Assembly: GCF_003353175.1 (NCBI RefSeq)
Contig: NZ_QHKS01000011.1
Location: 62,001-126,000 of the forward strand
DNA: 64,000 nucleotides
DNA from: Paraburkholderia lacunae
GTDB taxonomy: Bacteria > Pseudomonadota > Gammaproteobacteria > Burkholderiales > Burkholderiaceae
Reading direction: 5' to 3'
The notes under the pieces are model-generated. The model worked only from the letters and a program-made list of their open reading frames with translations, was not told the DNA's origin and did no database searches. This document shows, piece by piece, positions 39,482 to 48,433 of this stretch (its first letter is position 1; the number at the start of each line of letters is the position of its first letter). Both the position numbers and the translations under genes were made by a program.

Positions 39482-40864
39482 TCAGTTCAACCGCATCCGC
39501 TGCAGCTTGTTGTAAAGCGTCTTCGGACTGATCCCCAACAGCGACGCTGCACGATGCCGCGTACCGCCGACCGCATCGAGCGTCGCGCGAATCAGCATTT
39601 CTTCGACATCGGCGAGCGGTGTGCCGACCGTCACCTGCACGCGGCTGCCGCTGAGATCGCGGCCGTTGACCGAACCCGCCTCGTCGGCGCGCAGCGATTC
39701 GAGTACGTCGCCCGACGCGTGATAAGCGCGCCGCACGCGGTCCTGCAATTCGCGCACGTTGCCCGGCCATTCATAGGCGAGGCACTCGCGCAGGAAATTC
39801 GGCCCAATCTGCTTGGCGACTTCCGCCGTGCCGCGCACGGCCGCTTCATGATTCAACTCGTCAACGACGGCTTGCGCGATCAAGGCAGCGTCGTCGGCAC
39901 GTTCGCGCAGCGGCGGCAGCGTCACCGCCGCGGCTTCGAGGCGCAATGCGAGATCCTCGTGCAGGCTGCCGTCGGCGACTGCCGTACGCGGCACCTTGCG
40001 GGTCGACGCGATCAGCCGGAAGTCCGTCACCACCTGATGCGTGCCGCCGACCCGTATGAAGGTCTGCGAATCGAGCGCGCGCAGCAGCGCTTCCTGTTGC
40101 ACACGCGGCAGTTCGGCGATTTCGTCGATGAACAGCGTGCCCCCACTCGCCTGCTCGAAGAGACCTGGTTCGCGCTGGTCGGCGCCGCCGAAGGCGCCGT
40201 GCTCGTGGCCGAACATCAGGCTGTCGAGCGGACGGTGCGCAGCGACGCTGCCCGCGGTACGGCAATCAAAGGTGACGAACGGACCTTTGCGGCGCCGGCT
40301 CATGTCGTGCAGCGTGCGCGCGGCGACATGCTTGCCGGTGCCGGTTTCGCCGGCGATCAGTACGGCGGCTTCGGTCGGCGCGAGATGTTCGATCGTGTCG
40401 TAGACATGCTGCATCGCGCCGCTTCTGCCGAGCATCGCACCGAAGCGCCCGAGCTGACGCAGCGCCGCGCGCAGCGTCTGCACTTCCTCGGTCAGTTCGT
40501 ACGGACGCGGAATACGCGCAAGCAGGCTGCGCAGGCGCGGAATGTTGACCGGCTTGAGCAGATAGTCCCAGATGCCGTGCCGCAAGCCTTCGATCGCGCT
40601 CTCGACCGTTGCGTTGCCGGTCATCACGATCACAGGCAAGGCGCCGCCGGGCGGATGCGCGGGCAGATGCTGCAACAGATCGAGCCCGCTGCCGTCCGGC
40701 AGATTCAGGTCGACCAGCACGACGTCGGGAATGAAGCGTGTCAGCGCGGCCCGGGCCTCGGCGATCGTCGTCGCGATGTCGACGGAGAAGCCGTCGGCAG
40801 AGAGGATGGCGGACAGGCCCGACAGGCTATTGGGATCGTCTTCAACAATCAGGGCATGTGGCAT
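39482..40864 (-). CDS. sigma-54-type response regulator with a variant GAFGGA loop
   Basis: A 460-aa NtrC-like protein: receiver domain (acidic pair at residues 9-10, phosphoacceptor Asp52 in VLVDLNLPDG, Lys in YLLKPVN near 104), AAA+ domain (Walker A GETGTGKH at 172-179, Walker B LFIDE at 244-248) and a Fis-type helix-turn-helix at the C-terminus (RHRAASLLGISPKTLYNKLQRM). The sigma-54-contacting loop, GAFTGA in active regulators, reads GAFGGA here (residues 223-228). No sensor kinase is adjacent. Regulon unknown. Confidence 0.87.
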   Translation of the reverse strand: MPHALIVEDDPNSLSGLSAILSADGFSVDIATTIAEARAALTRFIPDVVLVDLNLPDGSGLDLLQHLPAHPPGGALPVIVMTGNATVESAIEGLRHGIWDYLLKPVNIPRLRSLLARIPRPYELTEEVQTLRAALRQLGRFGAMLGRSGAMQHVYDTIEHLAPTEAAVLIAGETGTGKHVAARTLHDMSRRRKGPFVTFDCRTAGSVAAHRPLDSLMFGHEHGAFGGADQREPGLFEQASGGTLFIDEIAELPRVQQEALLRALDSQTFIRVGGTHQVVTDFRLIASTRKVPRTAVADGSLHEDLALRLEAAAVTLPPLRERADDAALIAQAVVDELNHEAAVRGTAEVAKQIGPNFLRECLAYEWPGNVRELQDRVRRAYHASGDVLESLRADEAGSVNGRDLSGSRVQVTVGTPLADVEEMLIRATLDAVGGTRHRAASLLGISPKTLYNKLQRMRLN

Positions 40865-41147
40865 AGCGAGCGCAATTTTTTAAATGGATGGAATACCCGC
40901 GTTGCACCGCCGGGACTTCGGCGTGCGGCACGGGCGCGATGGCTGGCCGGTATGAACGGTCAAATGGCCGGTCGAGCGCTGGGCCGCTCGAGCGGCGTCC
41001 GCCAAGGCGGCGCGGCAGCAACCGGGCAATGGAGATGAGCGCGACGTGATGCGTGCGACGGCGATTCGACTCATGTAGTTCTGGTCCTTTGCAATTCGGT
41101 CAGGTGCCTCGATTTCTATAACGTATGGCAGGGGGCCTGTATTTCCT

Positions 41148-41366
41148 TCATTCGACCGGCCAGATATCCCGGTTTCTGTCGACGAAGCGTCGTACCTCAA
41201 GATCCGCCTGCTCGCGGGTCCTGCCGTAACGCTCCTGGATCGACGCGGCGAGTTTGTCGGCGCGGCCTTTCGCTTTGGTCAATTCGTCATCCGTCAGCTC
41301 GCCCCTTGCAGTCTTCGTGTCGCCACGCATGTGTTTCCACTCGCCTTCAGCGATGTCGATATTCAT
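41148..41366 (-). CDS. CsbD-family stress protein
   Basis: A 72-aa hydrophilic protein of the CsbD family, small general-stress proteins of unknown biochemical role. The sequence starts MNIDIAEGEWKHMRGDTKTA, then ELTDDELTKAKGRADKLAASIQERYG, which is the family pattern. The frame continues upstream to 41444 but ATG 41366 fits the family. It stands alone on the minus strand, with some 280 bases before the response-regulator gene downstream in which I see nothing else. Confidence 0.85.
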   Translation of the reverse strand: MNIDIAEGEWKHMRGDTKTARGELTDDELTKAKGRADKLAASIQERYGRTREQADLEVRRFVDRNRDIWPVE

Positions 41367-41564
41367 GTCGCATCTCCGGACTTGAGGAAAATAAAGCGGT
41401 GCAGGCCTACGACTCAGAGGGAGCATGGACCGTGCCACAACCATTTACTTAAACTTATCAATGGTTTGAAGGATACAGAACGGCAGCGCGAGGATGTCGG
41501 GCAAGCATATTCGAGAAGGTTGCCGGTAAAGTTTTCCTCAACCATACACGGCAGCACAGAAAAG

Positions 41565-41594
41565 AAAAAGCGCCCAAAGTGGGCGCTTTTTTTT
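41565..41594 (-). terminator. terminator after efp
   Basis: Arms AGCGCCCA and TGGGCGCT with a 3-base loop, flanked by A-rich sequence on the left and T-rich on the right, so it works for efp on the minus strand and possibly in both directions. Confidence 0.85.
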
Positions 41595-41650
41595 GTCGCA
41601 TTTTTTTCGGCGCCGGTGTTGCTCCAGCGCAGGGTTCCGTCCGCGGGCGC

Positions 41651-42208
41651 TTAAGCGCGGCTGCGGTACTCGTGCGTACGCGTGTCGATTTCGATCTTGT
41701 CGCCGATGTTGCAGAAAAGCGGCACTTGTAGTTCGAAACCGGTGTTCAGCTTGGCGTTCTTCAACACCTTGCCCGACGACGTATCGCCCTTGACAGCCGG
41801 TTCCGTGTAGATGATCTCGCGGACCAGCGTGGTGGGCAGCTCGACCGAGATGGCCTTCTCGTTGTAGAACACGACTTCGCAAGCCATGCCGTCTTCGAGG
41901 TAATGAAGGGCATCGCCCATCATTTCGTTTTCGACTTCGAACTGGTTGTAGTCGGCGTCCATGAACACGTACATCGGGTCAGCGAAGTACGAGTACGTCA
42001 CTTCCTTGCGCTCCAGCACGACGACGTCGAACTTGTCGTCCGCCTTGTACACGCTTTCCATGCCTGCGCCGGTCAGCAGGTTCTTGAATTTCATCTTGAC
42101 GACGGCGGAGTTGCGGCCCGATTTGTTGTATTCGGCCTTCTGCACGACCATCGCGTCTGCGCCGATCATCACTACGTTGCCGGTGCGGAGTTCCTGTGCG
42201 GTCTTCAT
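41651..42208 (-). CDS. efp: elongation factor P, arginine-modified type
   Basis: Rescues ribosomes stalled at polyproline. The 185-aa protein has the three OB-like domains of EF-P. The modified residue at the tip of domain I is Arg32 (NKSGRN), not the lysine of E. coli EF-P, which marks the branch activated by rhamnosylation. The rhamnosyltransferase gene earP lies upstream on the same strand, consistent with that chemistry, although about 390 non-coding bases separate them. Confidence 0.96.
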   Translation of the reverse strand: MKTAQELRTGNVVMIGADAMVVQKAEYNKSGRNSAVVKMKFKNLLTGAGMESVYKADDKFDVVVLERKEVTYSYFADPMYVFMDADYNQFEVENEMMGDALHYLEDGMACEVVFYNEKAISVELPTTLVREIIYTEPAVKGDTSSGKVLKNAKLNTGFELQVPLFCNIGDKIEIDTRTHEYRSRA

Positions 42209-42599
42209 AAAACTGTCCTGTACGAAATAAGTAGCTTCAACTTTTGCTCAACGGCATACGGCGCAAGCGGCTTCGCCGCTTCTCGCACTCCGGCGCCGCA
42301 CCGCATGGAAGCGGCTGGGCCGGGGTAGTGCGTGAAGCGTGGCCGGCTTGCCGCGGCTACCCGCGGCGGATCGCAGGGCAATACCTGCGATTCCTGCATT
42401 CCCTGCAATCCGTTACCTGCTTTTACCCTGTGCGGGCGTTACACGAGTGGCGCCGATTCGCAGCATGCGTCCCTTTTTTGACATTTCTGCGGCCTCATCT
42501 GCTGCTCAGCTGCCGTTTAGAGCAGATGATATGCCGGTAAATGTGGGGTTCGCTGTTACGATCGGGCCGCGCTTGCGTCGTCGGCCGTTGGATAACCGC
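42209..42599. other. efp-earP intergenic region (no gene seen)
   Basis: About 390 bases holding the efp promoter region. CATCTGCT and AGCAGATG form an 8-bp inverted repeat with a 17-base spacer at about 42496-42528, and a stretch around 42375-42425 repeats CCTGC several times. No coding frame is convincing. Confidence 0.45.
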
Positions 42600-43793
42600 T
42601 TATTTTAACTGACTTTTTGCGAACAAGGCCAGATTTCCGGCAAGGTCGCCCACCTGTGCCAATTCGCGCGCCCATTCGGCCGCGCGTTGCTTCAGGGCGG
42701 CGCGGTGACGCTGGAAATCCGCCCAGTCCGGCTGACCGGCGCCGTTCCATGCGTGCCAGAAGCGCGCGAGCGCGTCGCGCGCGTCGGCGGGCAAGGTGCG
42801 GGCGTAGTGGGCGAGTGCGGCGTCGAGCTTCGGCAGATGGGCGTCATCGGCTTGCGGGTAGATATGCCAGACGAAGGGCTTCGCGGCCCATTGCGCCCGC
42901 ACGAACGAATCCTCGCCGCGCACGAAATTGACGTCGCTGGCCCACTGCAGCGCGTCGTAGCCGGGCTGCCCGGTAAAGGCGAGCGCGTGGGCGCTGAGGC
43001 TGCCGCGCTCGGCGTATGCGCCGGCGGCAAACGACGGCAACCCGAAAAAGCGTGCGACCGCGCCCGAGATCCGGCCTTCCGGCACGAGCAGCACGACCGG
43101 TTCGGCGCTATCGCGCCACTGTTCGAGCAGGCTGTCGACGGCGGGGTTCTCATAGGCGAACAGCGAGATGACGGTGGCCGCGGCGGGCGGCGGCGGGCGG
43201 CCGGCGGTTTTCAGCCACCAGGCTTCGCGGGCTGGCTGCGAGGCTTCGAAGGCCGCCCGCGCGGCGTCCAGATGCCGTTCCTTCAGCACGCCGCCGGTGC
43301 CCGGGCCCAACCCTGGGAAAAAGAACGTCTTCGTCAACGCATAGCGCGGGTGGGGCGACGGCCGAAGATGGAAATCCGCGACCCAGTCTTCGGCGCTCAG
43401 ATATTCGAGGTTCAGCCACACCGGCGCGCGCTCGCGCCGCGCCATCGCGGCTACGTAGATCGGCGGCAGCTCGCACGCGAACGCCTCGATCACCACGTCA
43501 GCGACTTCGAGCGTCTCGCCCGCGTGCGCCGGCTCGTGCCAGTGTTCGACGATGATGCCGTCGATCGCCTGGCGCGCGCGATCGAGCGTGAGCGACGGGC
43601 AGAGCTTCTGAAATGTATGCAGGTCGTCGACGAGCACGCGCACTTGCCAGCCGTGCTCACTCGCCAATTGGCGCGCGAGGCGCCAGCACACGCCGATGTC
43701 GCCGAAATTGTCGATCACCGCGCAAAAGATATCGCAGGCGATCGCCGTGGGCGCGGTGGCCGGTTGTTCGGGAAGGGGCGTGGCGGAAGACAT
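42600..43793 (-). CDS. earP: EF-P arginine rhamnosyltransferase EarP
   Basis: Transfers rhamnose from dTDP-rhamnose to Arg32 of EF-P. The 397-aa GT-B protein starts its conserved part with CDIFCAVIDNFGDIGVCWRLARQL; the two aspartates in DNFGD correspond to catalytically important residues reported for EarP. NLEYLSAEDWV and, in the C-terminal half, NFVRGEDSFVRAQWAAKPFVWHIYPQ are also characteristic (formerly DUF2331). ATG 43793 is chosen; the in-frame extension to 43913 runs into a repeat array. Confidence 0.94.
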   Translation of the reverse strand: MSSATPLPEQPATAPTAIACDIFCAVIDNFGDIGVCWRLARQLASEHGWQVRVLVDDLHTFQKLCPSLTLDRARQAIDGIIVEHWHEPAHAGETLEVADVVIEAFACELPPIYVAAMARRERAPVWLNLEYLSAEDWVADFHLRPSPHPRYALTKTFFFPGLGPGTGGVLKERHLDAARAAFEASQPAREAWWLKTAGRPPPPAAATVISLFAYENPAVDSLLEQWRDSAEPVVLLVPEGRISGAVARFFGLPSFAAGAYAERGSLSAHALAFTGQPGYDALQWASDVNFVRGEDSFVRAQWAAKPFVWHIYPQADDAHLPKLDAALAHYARTLPADARDALARFWHAWNGAGQPDWADFQRHRAALKQRAAEWARELAQVGDLAGNLALFAKSQLK

Positions 43794-43822
43794 GGTGGCC
43801 TGGGTCGCGGGTTCGAGCGGGC

Positions 43823-43966
43823 GCGTGGTTGGATCGTGCAGTGCGCGGTTTAGTTGGGCGATTTCGTTGCTTTGCTTGGTTGCGTAACCTAGTTGCGTAA
43901 CTTGGCCGCGCAACTTGGTCGCGCAGCCTGATCGGGCATTTGAGCCGCGCAGTTGGGTTCAGCCGC
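43823..43966. repeat. degenerate 13-bp tandem repeat, about 11 units
   Basis: Between the divergent earP and uvrC starts, units fitting YYTRGTTGCGTAA follow each other every 13 bases; the clearest run is 43849-43965, with adjacent near-identical copies at 43875-43887 and 43888-43900. A period of 13 cannot keep a reading frame, which argues for a non-coding role or neutral slippage. A related short array is at 6074-6125. Confidence 0.65.
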
Positions 43967-44152
43967 CGGCCCATGCCGTTGAGTTGGGCCATTCGATGCA
44001 GCAGGGCTCGAACCCGCGCGGAATGTTCTAAACTTGCGATTCTAAAGCACTCGTTCGCGGTCCCGCGCGCAAGCGCGTACTCAAGTGAGCAACGCGAGCG
44101 CGCAGCACTTGGGCCGAGGCTTCGCGACACTGTTCCTTCCAACCGATCCTGC

Positions 44153-46387
44153 ATGACCGAACCCGAAGCAACCGACGCTTTCGAGCCGAAAAAAGTGCTT
44201 GCCCAATTGCCGCATCTGCCCGGCGTCTATCGCTATTACGATACGCAGGGCGCGGTGCTCTACGTGGGCAAGGCGCGTGACCTCAAGAAGCGCGTCTCGA
44301 GCTACTTCACGAAAACCCTGCTGTCGCCGCGTATCGCGATGATGGTGACGCGCATTGTGCGCATCGAAACCACCGTGACGCGCTCCGAGGCCGAAGCGCT
44401 ATTGCTCGAAAACAATCTGATCAAGGCACTCGCGCCGCGCTACAACATCCTGTTTCGCGACGACAAATCGTATCCGTACCTGAAGCTGACCGGCCACAAG
44501 TTTCCGCGCATGGCGTATTACCGCGGCTCGGTGGATCGCAGGAATCAGTACTTCGGACCGTTCCCGAGCGCATGGGCCGTTCGCGAGAGCATTCAGATCC
44601 TGCAGCGCGTCTTCCAGTTGCGCACGTGCGAAGACTCCGTGTTCAACAACCGCACGCGGCCCTGTCTGCTGCATCAGATCGGCCGTTGTACGGCGCCGTG
44701 CGTTGGAGCCATCGGCGCAGAGGATTACGCACGCGATGTCGCCAACGCATCGCGCTTTCTGCTCGGCCGGCAGGGCGAGGTGATGAAAGAGCTCGAGCAG
44801 AAAATGCACGCATTCGCGAGCGAGCTGAAGTTCGAGCAGGCGGCGGCGGTGCGTAACCAGATGAGTTCGCTGTCGACGGTGCTGCATCAGCAGGCAATCG
44901 AAGTCGGCAGCGACAGCGACGTCGATATTCTCGCGGTGGTCGCACTCGGCGGACGCGTGTGCGTGAATCTCGCGATGGTGCGCGGCGGACGGCATCTGGG
45001 TGACAAGGCGTACTTCCCGGCGCATGTGGAAAGCGCGCTGACGGCAGAGGAGGGCGGCCTCGAAACGGGCGGCGAGGGGCTGTCCGACGCCGCGGCCGAG
45101 CCGGGTTCGACGTTAAACGAAGCGCCGTCCGCTTCTGCAGGCAGCGCGGCCGAATCGTCCGATGCCGCCGACGCCTTCGCTATCGCGCAAGAGCTGCCGC
45201 AGGACGATGACGCCGAAGATGCCGAAGATGCCGAAGACACCGCCGTGGACGTGGAAGCCGAAGGCGAGACGGATGTGGGCGCTCCCTCGAAGCCGCGCAA
45301 AGGCAGCGCCGCCGGCGGCATCGAGTCCGAAGTTCTCGAAGCGTTCATTGCGCAGCACTACCTGGGCAATCGCGTGCCGCCGGTGCTGGTGGTCAGCCAT
45401 GCGCCGGCCACGCGCGAGCTGGTCGACGTGCTGATCGAGCAGGCCGGCCACAAGGTGACCGTGCTGCGTCAGCCGCAAGGTCAGCGGCGTGCATGGCTCG
45501 CGATGGCCGAGCAGAACGCCCGGCTCGCGCTCGCCCGCCTGCTGTCCGAACAAGGCTCGCAGCAGTCGCGCACGCGCGCGCTCACCGACACGCTCGGCAT
45601 GGAGTGCGACGATCTCGCGCATCTGCGTATCGAATGCTTCGACATCAGCCATACGATGGGTGAGGCGACGCAGGCGTCGTGCGTGGTGTATCACCATCAC
45701 AAGATGCAGTCGTCCGAGTACCGCCGCTACAACATCACCGGCATCACGCCTGGCGACGACTACGCGGCGATGCGTCAGGTGCTCACGCGCCGCTACGAGA
45801 GGATGGTCGAGCAAGCCGCCGCGAATGTCGCCGCGAATGTCGCCGATGAAGCCGCCGCCGAAGCCGCTGAGTCGCAAACGGCCGCGACGGCCGATCCGTC
45901 AATCACGCCCGATGCGGCGGAGCCGGCAGCCGCGGGCGGCATTTTGCCGACCATTGTGCTGATCGATGGGGGCAAGGGCCAGGTCGAGATCGCGCGCCAG
46001 GTCTTCACGGAACTGGGTCTCGATACGGGCATGCTGGTCGGCGTCGCCAAGGGCGAAGGGCGCAAGGTCGGTCTCGAGACGCTGATTTTCGCCGACGGCC
46101 GCGCGCCGCTCGAACTCGGCAAGGAAAGCGCGGCGCTGATGCTGGTCGCGCAGATCCGCGATGAAGCGCATCGCTTCGCCATCACCGGAATGCGTGCGAA
46201 GCGCGGCAAGACGCGGCAGACCTCGCGGCTCGAGGAACTCGAAGGTGTGGGTGCGAAGCGGCGCCAGCGGCTGCTGGCGCGCTTTGGCGGACTGCGTGGC
46301 GTAGTCGCGGCAAGCGTCGAGGATCTCGCGAGCGTCGAGGGGATTTCGCAGGCGCTCGCCGAGCAGATCTATCGGCAATTGCACTGA
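44153..46387 (+). CDS. uvrC: UvrABC system protein C with two low-complexity insertions
   Basis: Makes both incisions in nucleotide-excision repair. The 744-aa protein has an N-terminal GIY-YIG nuclease domain ([21 protein letters not shown]), a UVR motif ([12 protein letters not shown] near 230), the RNase H-like C-terminal nuclease ([30 protein letters not shown]) and a helix-hairpin-helix tail. UvrC is usually near 610 residues; here about 90 acidic residues are inserted at 298-388 (with repeated DAE units) and about 44 Ala-rich ones at 553-596. The start at 44153 matches the family. Confidence 0.95.
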   Translation: MTEPEATDAFEPKKVLAQLPHLPGVYRYYDTQGAVLYVGKARDLKKRVSSYFTKTLLSPRIAMMVTRIVRIETTVTRSEAEALLLENNLIKALAPRYNILFRDDKSYPYLKLTGHKFPRMAYYRGSVDRRNQYFGPFPSAWAVRESIQILQRVFQLRTCEDSVFNNRTRPCLLHQIGRCTAPCVGAIGAEDYARDVANASRFLLGRQGEVMKELEQKMHAFASELKFEQAAAVRNQMSSLSTVLHQQAIEVGSDSDVDILAVVALGGRVCVNLAMVRGGRHLGDKAYFPAHVESALTAEEGGLETGGEGLSDAAAEPGSTLNEAPSASAGSAAESSDAADAFAIAQELPQDDDAEDAEDAEDTAVDVEAEGETDVGAPSKPRKGSAAGGIESEVLEAFIAQHYLGNRVPPVLVVSHAPATRELVDVLIEQAGHKVTVLRQPQGQRRAWLAMAEQNARLALARLLSEQGSQQSRTRALTDTLGMECDDLAHLRIECFDISHTMGEATQASCVVYHHHKMQSSEYRRYNITGITPGDDYAAMRQVLTRRYERMVEQAAANVAANVADEAAAEAAESQTAATADPSITPDAAEPAAAGGILPTIVLIDGGKGQVEIARQVFTELGLDTGMLVGVAKGEGRKVGLETLIFADGRAPLELGKESAALMLVAQIRDEAHRFAITGMRAKRGKTRQTSRLEELEGVGAKRRQRLLARFGGLRGVVAASVEDLASVEGISQALAEQIYRQLH

Positions 46388-46466
46388 CCCTGATGCGATG
46401 GGGCTGCCCGGTGCGTGGCCGCGACGCAGCGTCAGGCAGCGCCTCGAAGGGATTGTGAAGGGTGAT

Positions 46467-46500
46467 AAGCGGCGCGCGGGCCAAGCCCCGCGCGCCGCTT
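46467..46500 (+). terminator. terminator-like hairpin after uvrC
   Basis: A perfect stem (12 GC-rich pairs, arms GCGGCGCGCGGG and CCCGCGCGCCGC, plus AA/TT ends) with a 6-base loop. The T-run after it is weak. Confidence 0.6.
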
Positions 46501-46564
46501 TGCTTGTGGCAGGCCCTATGACACGGCACAATTGCATCTCCCTTGTCAGACGCCGCGCCTGCCC

Positions 46565-47155
46565 ATGCCGTTTAACTTTCCGATTTTCCTGACCTGGCTG
46601 CGAATCGTGCTGATTCCGCTCGTCGTCGGGGTGTTTTATCTGCCGGACATGATGATGAGCCTCGCGCACCGCAACCTGGCTGCCGCGACGATCTTCGTTC
46701 TGGCGGCGCTCACCGACTGGTTCGACGGCTATCTGGCACGCAAATGGAATCAGACCTCGGCGTTCGGCGCTTTTCTCGACCCGGTCGCCGACAAGCTGAT
46801 GGTGACGGCCGCGCTGTTGGTGCTGGTGCAACTCGCGCGGCTCGATTCGGCGATCGCGCTGGTGATCGTCGGACGTGAAATCGCGATTTCGGCGCTGCGC
46901 GAATGGATGGCGCAGATCGGCGCGTCGAAGAGCGTCGCGGTGAATTCTCTCGGCAAGTTCAAGACCGCGTGCCAGATGGTCGCGATTCCGATGCTGCTGT
47001 TCTACGGTCCGCTGTCATTCGGCGGCGTCTCTGTCGACACGCGCGTGTGGGGATTGTGGCTGATCTATCTGGCCGCCTTCCTGACGATCTGGTCGATGCT
47101 CTATTACATGAAGCTCGCGTGGCCGCAGATCCGCGAGCGGGGCGGCGTTGCCTGA
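46565..47155 (+). CDS. pgsA: CDP-diacylglycerol--glycerol-3-phosphate 3-phosphatidyltransferase
   Basis: Makes phosphatidylglycerol phosphate in the inner membrane. The 196-aa multi-span protein carries the CDP-alcohol phosphatidyltransferase motif DWFDGYLARKWNQTSAFGAF and LDPVADK (D-x2-D-G-x2-A-R-x8-G-x3-D-x3-D). It starts MPFNFPIFLTWLRIVLIPL; upstream in-frame codons are ignored. The pairing uvrC-pgsA-tRNA genes is conserved in proteobacteria. Confidence 0.95.
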   Translation: MPFNFPIFLTWLRIVLIPLVVGVFYLPDMMMSLAHRNLAAATIFVLAALTDWFDGYLARKWNQTSAFGAFLDPVADKLMVTAALLVLVQLARLDSAIALVIVGREIAISALREWMAQIGASKSVAVNSLGKFKTACQMVAIPMLLFYGPLSFGGVSVDTRVWGLWLIYLAAFLTIWSMLYYMKLAWPQIRERGGVA

Positions 47156-47257
47156 GGGAATCTGATTGCGGCCTGAATTCCAGGGGCTCGAAGCCCGGCT
47201 GCGGCGTGACGAAATCGTGAGTGAAATCTGTTCAGTTAAAGACATTCGCAAAAGGGG

Positions 47258-47286
47258 TTGACACGTTTCAGCCGTTTCTCCATAAT
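47258..47286 (+). promoter_or_regulatory. sigma-70 promoter of the tRNA cluster
   Basis: TTGACA at 47258-47263 and CATAAT at 47281-47286 with a 17-base spacer, about 85 bases before the first tRNA-Gly. Confidence 0.75.
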
Positions 47287-47372
47287 CTCGTTTCTCCGAT
47301 GCACGCAGTTCGAAACGTCGGTGGCAGTAAGAGTGAAGTAGCGGTAACTAAGGCAGTAGTTAGCAGTAATAC

Positions 47373-47448
47373 GCGGGAGTAGCTCAGTTGGTAGAGCGCA
47401 ACCTTGCCAAGGTTGAGGTCGCGAGTTCGAGCCTCGTCTCCCGCTCCA
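47373..47448 (+). tRNA. tRNA-Gly (GCC)
   Basis: A 76-nt cloverleaf: acceptor GCGGGAG pairs with CTCCCGC, D-arm AGCTCAGTTGGTAGAGC, anticodon loop TTGCCAA (GCC), T-loop GTTCGAGCC, encoded CCA end. The next gene is an identical copy. Confidence 0.97.
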
Positions 47449-47510
47449 GATTTCGAAGCAACGCGTTGTTTGGCGAAGTAAAAATGCAAGGCGTTGTGAA
47501 GCAGTGCCAT

Positions 47511-47586
47511 GCGGGAGTAGCTCAGTTGGTAGAGCGCAACCTTGCCAAGGTTGAGGTCGCGAGTTCGAGCCTCGTCTCCCGCTCCA
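47511..47586 (+). tRNA. tRNA-Gly (GCC), second copy
   Basis: Identical in sequence to the preceding tRNA-Gly over all 76 nt, with a 62-base spacer between them. Confidence 0.97.
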
Positions 47587-47690
47587 CACATTAGGGGAAG
47601 CAAGGCTTCCCTTTTTGTTTGGTGGTCCGGTCGTGCTGATCGGTCATCAGACAAATCTGTGAATCTGCAGCTAGGTTCCAGTCCGCTTGC

Positions 47691-47764
47691 GGCGCGATAG
47701 CAAAGCGGTTATGCAGCGGCCTGCAAAGCCGTTTAGGCCGGTTCGACTCCGGCTCGCGCCTCCA
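47691..47764 (+). tRNA. tRNA-Cys (GCA)
   Basis: A 74-nt tRNA with acceptor GGCGCGA/TCGCGCC, anticodon loop CTGCAAA (GCA), T-loop GTTCGACTC and encoded CCA. Third member of the pgsA-linked tRNA cluster. Confidence 0.96.
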
Positions 47765-47775
47765 GTAGTTGATGA

Positions 47776-47811
47776 AGAGAAAAGCCCCGCCGTGTCGGGG
47801 CTTTTCTTTTT
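47776..47811 (+). terminator. terminator of the tRNA cluster
   Basis: Arms AGAAAAGCCCCG and CGGGGCTTTTCT with a short loop, followed by five T; about a dozen bases after tRNA-Cys. Confidence 0.85.
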
Positions 47812-47970
47812 GTGCGCCTCATTTTGCTCATCGCTCATCACGCCTTTCGCCTTCATCGCGCTTCCCGTTCAAGGTCGCCTGTCACTGCATTGCCTTGCAC
47901 TTGTCCGCACGCTTTGCTGCTCACGCCGCTATAGTGCGCAGACGCCCAAGCCCGGCACTCCGACACCGAC

Positions 47971-48385
47971 ATGCGCATCCACGATACTGAACGCCGCTCT
48001 TTCTACCTGCGCGTGATCTACGCTCTATGCCTCGTCGGCGCCACCTGGACGCACCTGCACGCACCTGCACGTGGCCTTCGCCCACGGCCTCTGGTGGGAC
48101 TACGGCGGCGTTGAGTCCGGTACGCGAATCTACTGGACCTCGCTGCTCTTCATCGATCCATTGACGGCGCTGCTCCTGCTGCTACGCCCGCGACCCGGAC
48201 TGATCCTCTGCATGGCGGTCATCGTGACGGATGTGGCGCACAATTCGTGGTTCGCACTCCATCACCCGATCCGGATGGACCTGTACCTTTCGCAACTCGT
48301 GTTTCTGCTGTTCGTTGCACTTACGGTGCGTACAGCGTGGCGTGGCGCCGTTCGTCGACGCACCGCGCCGTGCCTTGCCGATTGA
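47971..48385 (+). pseudogene. small membrane-protein gene broken by a 10-bp tandem duplication
   Basis: ATG 47971 opens a frame (MRIHDTERRSFYLRVIYALC) that goes through THLH and then soon stops. The downstream frame continues with AFAHGLWWDYGG and runs to 48385 with about three membrane spans. The junction holds an exact duplication of GCACCTGCAC (48051-48060 and 48061-48070); removing one copy joins the two frames into one continuous protein of about 134 residues. The family is unrecognised. It may be a true pseudogene, a phase-variable gene or a sequencing error. Confidence 0.7.
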
Positions 48386-48433
48386 ATTGTTTAGCTGTCC
48401 AATCGCCTGCTTGCCCGCCAATCCCGAGACCGC

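Noticed and set aside
43940-44152. N-terminal extension of UvrC by 71 codons
   Set aside because: Begins in the 13-bp array and has no similarity to UvrC; ATG 44153 fits the family.
47373-47586. Duplicated tRNA-Gly as a mobile-element insertion mark
   Set aside because: Two identical tRNA-Gly copies next to tRNA-Cys after pgsA are an ordinary tRNA cluster; no integrase is present.
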